The notes under the pieces: model-generated
What the model was told of the DNA's origin: nothing
Database searches by the model: none
What the model saw: only the letters and a program-made list of their open reading frames with translations
Shown here: positions 19,884-27,914 of the stretch, one piece after another
Position numbering within the stretch: the stretch's first letter is position 1
Layout: every line of letters begins with the position of its first letter
Made by a program: the position numbers and the translations under genes
Origin: Pseudodonghicola flavimaris
Lineage (GTDB): Bacteria > Pseudomonadota > Alphaproteobacteria > Rhodobacterales > Rhodobacteraceae
Direction of reading: 5' to 3'
Length of the DNA: 64,000 nucleotides
Assembly: GCF_030164425.1 (NCBI RefSeq)
Contig: NZ_JASNJD010000005.1
Span: 62,001-126,000 of the forward strand

Positions 19884-21216
19884 GCGTCAGTCCTTCGATC
19901 AGCAAAGAGGGCACCCGACGCGACAGATAATCGCGCGCGTCGTTGGCGGGAATGATCCGCATCAACATGTCGCGCAGATTGCCAGCGATGGTGCATTCGT
20001 TGACCGGATAGGCGATCTCCCCGCCTTCGACCCAGAAGCCCGAGGCGCCGCGGGAATAATCCCCGGTGTTGGGGTTGATGGTGGAGCCGATCATCGAGGT
20101 GATCAGCAGCCCGGTGCCCATGTCACGGATCAGATCGGCGCGGCTGGCCGTGCCCGGGGTCAGATCGATGTTCCAGTTGGCCGGCGACGGGCCGGAAGAC
20201 ACCCCGCGCGCCGCATTGCCGGTGGAGCGCAGCCCGAGCTTGCGGGCACTGGCCAGGTCCAGGGTCCAGCCGGTGAGCACGCCGTTCTCGACAATCGCGC
20301 GGCGCCGGGTCGGCAGGCCTTCGGCATCGAAGGGGCGCGAGCCGGAGATGCGCGGACGGAAGGGATCCTCGATCACCGACAGCGTCTCGGGCAGCACCTG
20401 CTGGCCCAGGCTGTCCTTCAGCCAGGAGGAACCGCGGGCGATCGCCGCACCGTTGGCGGCGGCCAGAAGGTGGCCGATCAGCGAGGCGGCGATCCGTTCG
20501 TCGAACAGCACCGGATAGCTGCCCGTCGCCGGCTTGCGCGCCGCCAGTCGCGCCACGGCGCGTTCGCCGGCGCTCTGGCCGATGTCTTCCGGCGCGCGCA
20601 GATCGGTCTGAAAGGTACGGCTATCGCCGTCGTAGTCGCGCTCCATGCCGGTGCCGCTGCCGGCAATCGCCACGCAGGAGGTCGACCGGCTGGTGCGCAC
20701 GTAGCCGCCGGAAAACCCGTTGGTCGCCGCCAGATGCACGGTGCTGCAGCCATATCCGGCGCCGGCGGATTGCACCTGGGTCACCCCGTCGACGGCCAGG
20801 GCCGCCGCCTCTGCCGCGATGGCATCGGCCTGCAGCGCCTGCGGATCGGGTTCGGCGGCGGGATCGGCCAGCTCCAGCGCCGCGACATCGGCGCCCTGCA
20901 CCAGATCGGCCGGATCGGCCAGCCCGACATAGGGATCCTCCGGCGCCTCGCGCGCCATGGCGACAGCGCGTTCGGCCATCGCCGCCAGGGTCTCATCCCT
21001 GATGTCGGAGGCCGACACGATGGCGGAGCGCTGCCCCATCAGCACCCTCAGCCCCAGATCGGTGCTTTCCGCCCGTTCCGCCTTTTCCAGCTTACCACCA
21101 CGAATATCGATCTCGACCGCATCGCCGCGCACGACGATGGCATCGGCGGCCTCCGCCCCGGCGGAACGGGCGGCGGCCAGCAGGGCATGGCAAAGCTCTT
21201 CTGGGGATCGGGTCAT
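19870..21216 (-). CDS. pmbA: TldD/PmbA-family metalloprotease-like protein
   Basis: This 448-residue protein is of the PmbA (TldE) type. TldD/TldE form a heterodimeric cytosolic protease that matures microcin-like peptides and degrades unfolded peptides. Only the PmbA-like partner is encoded here; its lack of a clear HExxxH motif fits the non-catalytic TldE subunit. Family features are the N-terminal coiled helix with ADAIVVRGDAVEIDIR, central GFSGGYVRTSRSTSCVAIAG, and C-terminal STINPNTGDYSRGASGFWVE. The start at 21216 has AAGGAG six bases upstream; 36 extra in-frame codons upstream are unsupported. It heads the operon running through lpxK. Confidence 0.88.
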   Translation of the reverse strand: MTRSPEELCHALLAAARSAGAEAADAIVVRGDAVEIDIRGGKLEKAERAESTDLGLRVLMGQRSAIVSASDIRDETLAAMAERAVAMAREAPEDPYVGLADPADLVQGADVAALELADPAAEPDPQALQADAIAAEAAALAVDGVTQVQSAGAGYGCSTVHLAATNGFSGGYVRTSRSTSCVAIAGSGTGMERDYDGDSRTFQTDLRAPEDIGQSAGERAVARLAARKPATGSYPVLFDERIAASLIGHLLAAANGAAIARGSSWLKDSLGQQVLPETLSVIEDPFRPRISGSRPFDAEGLPTRRRAIVENGVLTGWTLDLASARKLGLRSTGNAARGVSSGPSPANWNIDLTPGTASRADLIRDMGTGLLITSMIGSTINPNTGDYSRGASGFWVEGGEIAYPVNECTIAGNLRDMLMRIIPANDARDYLSRRVPSLLIEGLTLAGN

Positions 21217-21361
21217 GGGCGCTCCTTGATCGGACGGGATTGGCGAAACCGCAATCGGACCGTTCAGGAGGTAGCCGCAGAGAGGCCCCACTGCAAGAGA
21301 GCGGTGGGAAATCGGGGCCGGCACTGCACCGCTGCGGCGCCGGCCCCGGATGCGATGCGGC

Positions 21362-22876
21362 TTACTTCAGCCGCTGACCGTTGGCGAAGACCTGGCCCTG
21401 ATCGTTGACTTCGATATGCGAGGTCAGGGTGTCGGGGCCGTCGCCCGGGACCCCGATCATACCCATCATCATACGGGCGCCCATCGCGTCCTGATCGGTC
21501 ATCAGACCCATCTCGATCAGTTTGTCCAGCAGCCCATTGCCACCGGCCAGCCGCAGATCCGCGGCGCCCACCGGCGCGGGCATGCCGCCGAATTCCTCGC
21601 TGCGGCTGTTGTCGAAGGTGAAATCGCCCTTGGCGGTCAGATCGGTGCCGACCGCGGCCACATGCAGATCGCGGATGGTCAGCCCGGTCAGCTCGGCCGG
21701 CGCCTCCTCGGCCTCGGCCAGCGCCGGATCGAACAGATCGACCAGCAGCTTGGCGGTGCCGGCAAGATCAACGACAATGGTCGCCGGATCGCGCGGCAAC
21801 ACCGCGCTGGGGTCGAAAATGCTCCACAACTGGTCCGGCATGGTGAAATCGATCAGCTTCAGACCGAGGCCGAAGGGCTGATCCTCTGCCGCGCGGGCCA
21901 CCGGCATGTCCAGCCGGAACCCGATCGTCTCCATCGCGACGGAGATCGGGAAGGGCAGGTCGTTGGTCTGCAGGCTGATCTGCGGCTGCATCTGGGTCAC
22001 GTCATAGACGAGGTTGGTGGCATCCATCTTCACCGCCACGGACCCGCCGGCGGAGGTCGAGCTCATCATGAACTCCTCCCCCTCGCTCTTGCCGCCACCC
22101 TGAGAGTTGCCGGAGCCGAAGCCGAACCGCCCGTCGACGGAGAAGCCCGCCCCCAGCATATCGCCGAGCTCCTTGCCGGAGCTCGCCGCCGGAATGACGC
22201 TCTGCCCGTCGAAGCTGAGGTCCTGCATCGTGCCGGAGAAATGGCCACTGTCTTCGCCGTTGGGGCTGGCGAAGGCGATGTCATAGCTCAGCGATGCGGC
22301 GGCACCGCTCTGATCGTAGCTGCGGTCCGCGCCGGATTTGCGCACCCGGTTGCGACTTTCGAAATCGCTCAGCGCCACCTGGGCGCGCAGCGCCTCGGGC
22401 GGCAGGGCTTTGCCATCCACGCTCATGTGATCGTAGACCAGCGCCGCGCTGCCGGCGCGATAAAGCTGCATCATGTCCTCGGGCGAGCCGGTCACCTTCA
22501 GGCTGGCATCGGTCTGGGTCAGGCTGAAGCTGGCGTCGATTTCCTCTTCCCCGCCGGTCACCTGGATGCGCATTGGCATGCTCGGCGGCATGTCCAGCGT
22601 CACCCCGCCATCGCCATCTTCGCGGAACACCAGCGGCCCCAGCCCGACGCTGAGCACACCGCCGTCTTCCGGCAGGGTCATCGCCATGGTCAGATCGCTG
22701 ACCGTCAGGGTGCCGCCGGACACGGATTCGCTGGCACTCAGCTGATATCCCATGCCGGTCACGTAATCACGCCAGTCGGACCAGACGTCCTGCACGCTCA
22801 GGTCCGCCAGCGCCGCCTGGGCCGATGCCGACAGGATCAGCGCAACGGCGGTACCGCGCAAAAGAAATGGCTTCAT
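21362..22876 (-). CDS. Secreted DUF2125-type protein
   Basis: This 504-residue protein begins MKPFLLRGTAVALILSASA, a clear Sec signal peptide ending near AQAALA. The mature part is rich in beta-strand-like repeats without known catalytic motifs (for example SVSGGTLTVSDLTMAM and ISLQTNDLPFPISVAMETIG). It resembles the DUF2125 family of periplasmic/envelope proteins of alphaproteobacteria, whose function is unknown to me. The ATG at 22876 has a strong AGGAGGACC ribosome site. The remaining open frame upstream is antisense to the SDR gene. It stands 145 bp behind the start of pmbA on the same strand, with its own translation signal. Confidence 0.75.
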   Translation of the reverse strand: MKPFLLRGTAVALILSASAQAALADLSVQDVWSDWRDYVTGMGYQLSASESVSGGTLTVSDLTMAMTLPEDGGVLSVGLGPLVFREDGDGGVTLDMPPSMPMRIQVTGGEEEIDASFSLTQTDASLKVTGSPEDMMQLYRAGSAALVYDHMSVDGKALPPEALRAQVALSDFESRNRVRKSGADRSYDQSGAAASLSYDIAFASPNGEDSGHFSGTMQDLSFDGQSVIPAASSGKELGDMLGAGFSVDGRFGFGSGNSQGGGKSEGEEFMMSSTSAGGSVAVKMDATNLVYDVTQMQPQISLQTNDLPFPISVAMETIGFRLDMPVARAAEDQPFGLGLKLIDFTMPDQLWSIFDPSAVLPRDPATIVVDLAGTAKLLVDLFDPALAEAEEAPAELTGLTIRDLHVAAVGTDLTAKGDFTFDNSRSEEFGGMPAPVGAADLRLAGGNGLLDKLIEMGLMTDQDAMGARMMMGMIGVPGDGPDTLTSHIEVNDQGQVFANGQRLK

Positions 22877-23018
22877 GAAAAGGTCCTCCTGGAAGTCTTT
22901 GCGGGACATGCTCGGCCTTCGGTGGCGGAGCGTCAAGCGGAAGTCAAGCCGCAGGGCTGGACCCGCCTGCCCCGCCGCAGTACCACAGTTCCGAAGGGGC
23001 AGAGCGGGGAAAAGCAGC

Positions 23019-23768
23019 ATGAATATGACGGGACGGACGGTTCTGATCACCGGCGCGAGCCGTGGCATCGGGGCCGAGGCCGGGCGGATCTTTGCCGACG
23101 CCGGCGCCAATGTGGTCTTGATGGCCCGCAGCGCCGATGCGGTGGCCGCGCTGGCCGCCGAGATCGGCCCCAAAGCCGTGGCGGTGAGTGGCGATGTCAG
23201 CCGTTTCGCCGACATGGAAGCGGCAGTGGCGCGGGCGGTGGCGGACTTCGGCGGCCTCGACGTGCTGATCGGCAACGCCGGGGTGATCGACCCGATCGCG
23301 CCCTTGGCGGAGGCCGATCCGGAGGCCTGGGGCCGGCTGATCGACATCAATCTGAAGGGCGTCTTCAATGGCATGCGCGCGGCCCTACCGGTGATGCGCG
23401 GCGCCGGTGGCGGCACCATCCTGACCATAAGCTCCGGCGCGGCGCATCGCCCGCTGGAGGGCTGGAGTGCCTATTGCGCCTCCAAGGCCGGGGCGGCGAT
23501 GCTGACCTCCGCCCTGCATCTCGAAGAGGCGGGCAACGGCATCCGCGCGATGGGGCTCAGCCCCGGGACGGTGGCCACCCAGATGCAGCGCGAGATCAAG
23601 GCCAGCGGCGTCAACCCGGTGAGCCAGCTGGACTGGGAAGATCACATCCCGGCCGACTGGCCGGCGCGTACGCTGCTGTGGATGTGCTCCGAGGCGGCGG
23701 AAGACCTCGTGGGACAGGAGGTATCGCTGCGTGACCCGGCGATCCGGCAAAAGGTGGGATTGATATGA
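23019..23768 (+). CDS. Short-chain dehydrogenase/reductase
   Basis: This 249-residue classical SDR oxidoreductase has the nucleotide-binding TGASRGIGAEAGRIF, the NAG motif in LIGNAGVI, catalytic Ser in ILTISSGAAH, and Tyr/Lys in SAYCASKAGAAM. The C-terminal GLSPGTVATQMQREIK is typical of 3-oxoacyl/3-hydroxyacyl reductase-like members. The start at 23019 (MNMTGRTVLITG) gives the standard short leader before the Rossmann strand. It overlaps the enoyl-CoA-hydratase-like gene by four bases (ATGA), so the two probably act on related acyl or oxo substrates. Confidence 0.9.
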   Translation: MNMTGRTVLITGASRGIGAEAGRIFADAGANVVLMARSADAVAALAAEIGPKAVAVSGDVSRFADMEAAVARAVADFGGLDVLIGNAGVIDPIAPLAEADPEAWGRLIDINLKGVFNGMRAALPVMRGAGGGTILTISSGAAHRPLEGWSAYCASKAGAAMLTSALHLEEAGNGIRAMGLSPGTVATQMQREIKASGVNPVSQLDWEDHIPADWPARTLLWMCSEAAEDLVGQEVSLRDPAIRQKVGLI

Positions 23769-24379
23769 TCAGACTGGATCAGGAAGACGGGCTGTGGATC
23801 GTGACGATCGACCGCACCGAAAAGGCCAATTCGCTGACCGAGGCGATGCTGGACGAACTGGTGAGCATCGCCGAAAGCGCCAGCGAGGCGCGGGCGTTGA
23901 TCCTGACCGGCGCCGGCAAGGTGTTCAGCGCCGGTGCCGATCTGGACGCCGCGCGCGCCGGCCTTGCCACCTCGGATCTCTGGGAACGGCTTTCCGGCGC
24001 GATCGCCGGCCTGCCCGGGCTGACGGTGGCGGCGCTGAACGGTACGCTCGCCGGCGGCGCCTCGGGCATGGCGCTGGCCTGCGATCTGCGGATCGCGGTG
24101 CCCTCGGCCAAGTTCTTCTATCCGGTGATGAAGCTGGGCTTTTTGCCGCAGCCCTCCGATCCCGGCCGGATGGCGGCGCTGATCGGCCCGGCGCGCACCA
24201 AGCTGATCCTGATGGGCGGCCAGAAGATCACCGCGGAAGAGGCGCTGAGCTTCGGGCTGATCGACCGGATCGTCGCGCCGGAAGAGCTGATGGAGACTGC
24301 CCGCGCGCTGGTCGCCGACAGCTGCGCCGCCGACCCCCTGATCGCCCGGCAGATCGGCGAGATGTGCCGCCGCGGCTGA
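23765..24379 (+). CDS. Short enoyl-CoA hydratase/isomerase-family protein lacking both catalytic glutamates
   Basis: This 204-residue crotonase-fold protein is shorter than the usual 255-260. The oxyanion-hole segments are present (VFSAGADLDAAR and LAGGASGMALACDLRI). The residues matching the two hydratase glutamates are Gly101 (GASGMAL where others have GGCELAM) and Val121 (FYPVMKLG where others have GQPEINLG). It therefore should not act as a standard hydratase; isomerase, hydrolase or decarboxylase activity or a binding role is more plausible. It lacks the usual C-terminal helices. It is coupled to the SDR gene upstream. Confidence 0.8.
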   Translation: MIRLDQEDGLWIVTIDRTEKANSLTEAMLDELVSIAESASEARALILTGAGKVFSAGADLDAARAGLATSDLWERLSGAIAGLPGLTVAALNGTLAGGASGMALACDLRIAVPSAKFFYPVMKLGFLPQPSDPGRMAALIGPARTKLILMGGQKITAEEALSFGLIDRIVAPEELMETARALVADSCAADPLIARQIGEMCRRG

Positions 24380-24439
24380 CCAAAGACAGCGCCGGGCCCC
24401 CGGGGCCGGCGCCTGCCCCGCGCAACGCGGCCGAACAGA

Positions 24440-25495
24440 TCAGCGCATGGCGCCGAACCACTTGCGGTAGATCTGCTCGTACGTACCGTTTTCCCGCAGC
24501 GCCAGCAGCGCCTGATTGGCATCCTCCACCAGCGGGCTGCCGGAGGTGAAGGCGATACCGTAATTCTCCCGCAGGAACACCGGCCCGGCCAGGCTGCCGA
24601 AATCGCGGCCGGCATGGGTGACGTAATGCGCCAGGATCGGCGCATCGAAGACGATCGCATCCACATCGCCCTGTTCGAAGGCCTGCAGCATCGGTGCCAG
24701 GGCAGAGAAGCCGGCGTAGCCGATCTCGCGCCGGTCGAGGAACCCCGCCGCGGTGGAACCCTCGATCGTCGCCACCTGCTTGCCATAGAGATCGTTGACC
24801 GAATTCACCGAGCCGCTGATCGCATTCACCGTCATCACCGCTGTGATCTTCGCCACGAAGACCGAGACGATGAAAAGCGAGGAGACCACCAGAACCACAC
24901 CGAAGACCCGGCCGAAAATGGTGCGTGGCACCCGCTCCTCGAAGCCGCCGTTCACCACCAGGTTCAGCGCCCACCAGAACGAGGGGAACCAGGCCTCGTG
25001 CACCGGACGGTCGAAATAGGGTTGCGCGCGGCGCTCGAACAGCCACATCAGCATGCCGCCGCCCAGCAGCAGCAGAAAGGCCGCGCCGATCGCCAGCACC
25101 AGGTCCGGCGACATCAATGCCCGCATCAGCGACGGCCCCGAGGTCGAGCCCACCGGCACCATGATCTGCAGGCCGGCCTCGAAGATCGGCTGGCTGAAGT
25201 CCATCGTCACCTCACGCGCCGAGGTGATCGAGATATTGGCGATCGCCAGATCGGCGCGCTCATGGCTGACCGCGTCCAGCATGTCGCCGAACTGGTCCAT
25301 CCGATCAATCTGATAGTCCCAGTGCAGCGATGTCGCCAGGGCCTCCAGCAATTCGATGGAAAACCCGGTGTCGATCCCGTCCTCCTGCATGGAAAACGGG
25401 GGGCGGGTCACCGTGGTCACGGTCAGCGTTTCGGCAGCGGCGGACTGAATCAGGGCCGTCGCGGCCAGCAGGATGGCGGCGAAAAGATGTCTCAT
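24440..25495 (-). CDS. Prokaryotic ionotropic glutamate receptor-like protein
   Basis: This 351-residue protein has the layout signal peptide (1-21), ligand-binding half S1 (about 22-125), transmembrane helix (131-153), re-entrant pore-like segment (about 170-188), second transmembrane helix (192-216), ligand-binding half S2 (235-350). That is the GluR0-type architecture: a periplasmic amino acid binding domain interrupted by a two-helix channel module. Ligand residues look conserved: Arg94 in TSAREVTMDFS for the carboxylate and Asp284 in AIVFDAP for the amino group. The K+ filter TVGYG expected in GluR0-like proteins is replaced by NLVVNGGFEERVP. It is probably an amino acid-responsive channel or sensor; a membrane-tethered binding protein is the alternative. 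It is flanked by unrelated genes. Confidence 0.8.
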   Translation of the reverse strand: MRHLFAAILLAATALIQSAAAETLTVTTVTRPPFSMQEDGIDTGFSIELLEALATSLHWDYQIDRMDQFGDMLDAVSHERADLAIANISITSAREVTMDFSQPIFEAGLQIMVPVGSTSGPSLMRALMSPDLVLAIGAAFLLLLGGGMLMWLFERRAQPYFDRPVHEAWFPSFWWALNLVVNGGFEERVPRTIFGRVFGVVLVVSSLFIVSVFVAKITAVMTVNAISGSVNSVNDLYGKQVATIEGSTAAGFLDRREIGYAGFSALAPMLQAFEQGDVDAIVFDAPILAHYVTHAGRDFGSLAGPVFLRENYGIAFTSGSPLVEDANQALLALRENGTYEQIYRKWFGAMR

Positions 25496-25669
25496 CTGTC
25501 CCTATTTTTCAGGCTGATTACGAAGTTTCCCGCGACAGAGCAAGCGGTGGCGCGCAGGTGACGCTTCGGAATCCGCACGGGGTTGGCATCGGGACATTTT
25601 CGCCGCAGTTTGGCGCCTGCGTCGCCCGTTGCCGGGACGCGCCCGAAGCCAGCGAAGGATGCCTGAAAG

Positions 25670-26815
25670 ATGCCGCCGATTGATGCCGCCAAACTGACCG
25701 CCGATCTGATCCGTTGCCCCTCGGTGACACCGGAGGAAGGCGGCGCGCTGCAGCTGCTCGAAACGCTGCTGAGCGGTGCCGGTTTCGCCTGCACCCGGGT
25801 CGACCGCGGCGGCGTCGCCAACCTCTTCGCCCGCTGGGGCGACAAGGGCCACGCCCGCACCTTCGGCTTCAACGGCCATACCGATGTGGTGCCGGTGGGC
25901 GATGCCGCCGCCTGGACCCAGCCGCCCTTCTGTGCGGTGGAGGTTGACGGGGTGCTCTATGGCCGCGGCGCCACCGACATGAAATCGGGCGTCGCCGCCT
26001 TTGCCGCGGCGGCGGTGGATTTCGTCACCGACACCCCGCCCGAAGGCGCGGTGATCCTTGCGATCACCGGCGACGAGGAAGGTGATGCGGTGGACGGCAC
26101 CGTCGCGCTGCTGGACTATATGGACCGGGAAGGCGAGGCGATGTCGGCCTGTCTGGTCGGGGAACCCACCTGCCCCGAGCGGATGGGCGACATGATCAAG
26201 ATCGGCCGGCGCGGATCGCTGTCGGCCTGGTTCACGGTCACCGGTGTGCAGGGCCATTCCGCCTATCCGCACCGGGCCAGAAACCCGCTGCCGGCGATGG
26301 TGCGGCTGATGGACCGGCTGGCCAGCCACGAGCTCGACCGGGGCACCGACCATTTCGACGCCTCCACCCTGGCGGTGGTGACCGTCGACACCGGCAACCC
26401 GGCCACCAACGTGATCCCCGCGGAATGCCGCGGCACCGTCAATATCCGCTTCAACGATACCCATAGCGGCGCCTCGCTCAGCGCCTGGCTGGAGGAGGAG
26501 GCCGCCCGCGTGGCCGAAGCCTTCGGGGTGAAGATCGAGGTGAAGATCAAGATCTCGGGCGAGGCCTTCCTGACCCCGCCGGGGGCGCTCTCCGATCTGG
26601 TGGCCAAGGCGGTGGAGGCCGAAACCGGGGTCATCCCGGAGCTCTCCACCACCGGCGGCACCTCGGACGCGCGGTTCGTCAAGTCGCACTGCCCGGTGGT
26701 GGAATTCGGGCTGGTCGGCAAGACCATGCATCAGGTCGATGAAAACGTGCCGGTGGCGCAGATCCATCAGCTCAAGGCGATCTACAGCCGGATCCTGCGG
26801 GACTATTTCGCATGA
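25670..26815 (+). CDS. dapE: Succinyl-diaminopimelate desuccinylase
   Basis: This 381-residue dinuclear zinc M20 hydrolase converts N-succinyl-LL-diaminopimelate to LL-diaminopimelate plus succinate in lysine and peptidoglycan synthesis. Metal ligands and catalytic acids lie in [27 protein letters not shown] and [13 protein letters not shown]. The lid/dimer domain has [20 protein letters not shown]. The C-terminal ligand is in [16 protein letters not shown]. The length is normal for DapE. It overlaps the following GNAT gene by four bases. Confidence 0.96.
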   Translation: MPPIDAAKLTADLIRCPSVTPEEGGALQLLETLLSGAGFACTRVDRGGVANLFARWGDKGHARTFGFNGHTDVVPVGDAAAWTQPPFCAVEVDGVLYGRGATDMKSGVAAFAAAAVDFVTDTPPEGAVILAITGDEEGDAVDGTVALLDYMDREGEAMSACLVGEPTCPERMGDMIKIGRRGSLSAWFTVTGVQGHSAYPHRARNPLPAMVRLMDRLASHELDRGTDHFDASTLAVVTVDTGNPATNVIPAECRGTVNIRFNDTHSGASLSAWLEEEAARVAEAFGVKIEVKIKISGEAFLTPPGALSDLVAKAVEAETGVIPELSTTGGTSDARFVKSHCPVVEFGLVGKTMHQVDENVPVAQIHQLKAIYSRILRDYFA

Positions 26816-27252
26816 ACATCGCCATCGCCCGGACCGATGCGGAGCGGCAGGCCTGTTTCGACCTGCGCTTCGAGGTCTTCGTCGACGAACAGGGCGTCAC
26901 CCCGGAGAGCGAGATCGACGCCGCCGATCAGGAGGCGATCCACCTTCTGATGACCGAGGAAGACGGCCCCATCGGCACCCTGCGCATTCTCTACGAGGCA
27001 GGCGACGCCCGGATCGGCCGGGTCTGCCTGCGCCAGAGCGCGCGCGGCAAGGGGCTGGGTGCCGCGCTGATGCAGGCTGCCCTTGCCGCGATTGCCGAGG
27101 GGCCGGCGGTGACCGCCATCCGGCTCAGCGCGCAGGTGCCGGTTCTGGGCTTCTACGAGGGGCTGGGCTTTACTGCCTATGGGCCGGTCTATGACGACGA
27201 GGGAATCCCGCACCGGTCGATGAAGCGGGATGCGACCGGGGCCGCCGGGTGA
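26812..27252 (+). CDS. GNAT-family N-acetyltransferase
   Basis: This 146-residue single GNAT domain begins with [21 protein letters not shown], resembling the ElaA/YjcF-type N-terminus. The acetyl-CoA pyrophosphate loop is [18 protein letters not shown], and the C-terminal [20 protein letters not shown] matches the typical last strands. The substrate is unknown. It is coupled by four-base overlaps to dapE upstream and to the DUF2064-type gene downstream. Confidence 0.88.
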   Translation: MNIAIARTDAERQACFDLRFEVFVDEQGVTPESEIDAADQEAIHLLMTEEDGPIGTLRILYEAGDARIGRVCLRQSARGKGLGAALMQAALAAIAEGPAVTAIRLSAQVPVLGFYEGLGFTAYGPVYDDEGIPHRSMKRDATGAAG

Positions 27253-27845
27253 CACTCCCGGGGACGCGCCCGGTGCTCGTCATCATGCTGAAGGAACCGC
27301 GCCCGGGCCGGGTCAAGACCCGGCTGGGGGCGGAGATCGGCATGGACCGGGCGGCGTGGTGGTATCGGCACACCTGTACCCGGCTGCTGCGCCGGCTGCG
27401 CGATCCGCGGTGGCGGCTGGTGCTGGCGGTCGCCCCGCAGACCGCGCTCGGGTCGCGGGTCTGGCCCGCCGATCTCGCCCGTGTGCCACAGGGCCGCGGC
27501 GATCTGGGCCGGCGGATGCTGCGACTGTTGCAGACCGCCGGGCCGGCGGGGCGGGACGGGCCCGTCTGCCTGATCGGCTCCGACATCCCCGATATCGCGC
27601 GGCCCCATATCGCCCGGGCCTTCGCCGCGCTCGGCGCCCATGATGCGGTGTTCGGTCCGGCGGAGGACGGCGGCTTCTGGCTGGTCGGCGCCAAACACCC
27701 CGCCCGGCTGCCGTGCGACAGCTTCGACGGCGCCCGCTGGTCCAGCCGCCACGCGCTGGCCGACAGTCTCTCCAGCCTGCCCGGGCTGAGTGTCGCGCTG
27801 ACCGACCGGCTGCACGATGTCGACACCGCCGCCGACCTGCGCTGA
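27249..27845 (+). CDS. TIGR04282/DUF2064 glycosyltransferase-like protein
   Basis: This 198-residue protein carries the nucleotide-sugar-transferase-like fold of the DUF2064 family: VIMLKEPRPGRVKTRLGAEI at the N-terminus, LIGSDIPDIARPHIARAF in the middle and AVFGPAEDGGFWLVGAK, the most recognisable family block. These proteins resemble GT-A enzymes with a K-x-P-x-x-G-x-x-K-T-R-L loop; substrates are not established. It is the last gene of the dapE-GNAT-DUF2064 coupled set, 70 bp before rnr. Confidence 0.82.
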   Translation: MTLPGTRPVLVIMLKEPRPGRVKTRLGAEIGMDRAAWWYRHTCTRLLRRLRDPRWRLVLAVAPQTALGSRVWPADLARVPQGRGDLGRRMLRLLQTAGPAGRDGPVCLIGSDIPDIARPHIARAFAALGAHDAVFGPAEDGGFWLVGAKHPARLPCDSFDGARWSSRHALADSLSSLPGLSVALTDRLHDVDTAADLR

Positions 27846-27914
27846 GCCCTGCCCCGCCGCGCGCATCCGCCGATTTCAAATGACGCCGCAGCGCCGAAGT
27901 GATAGGGCGGATTC

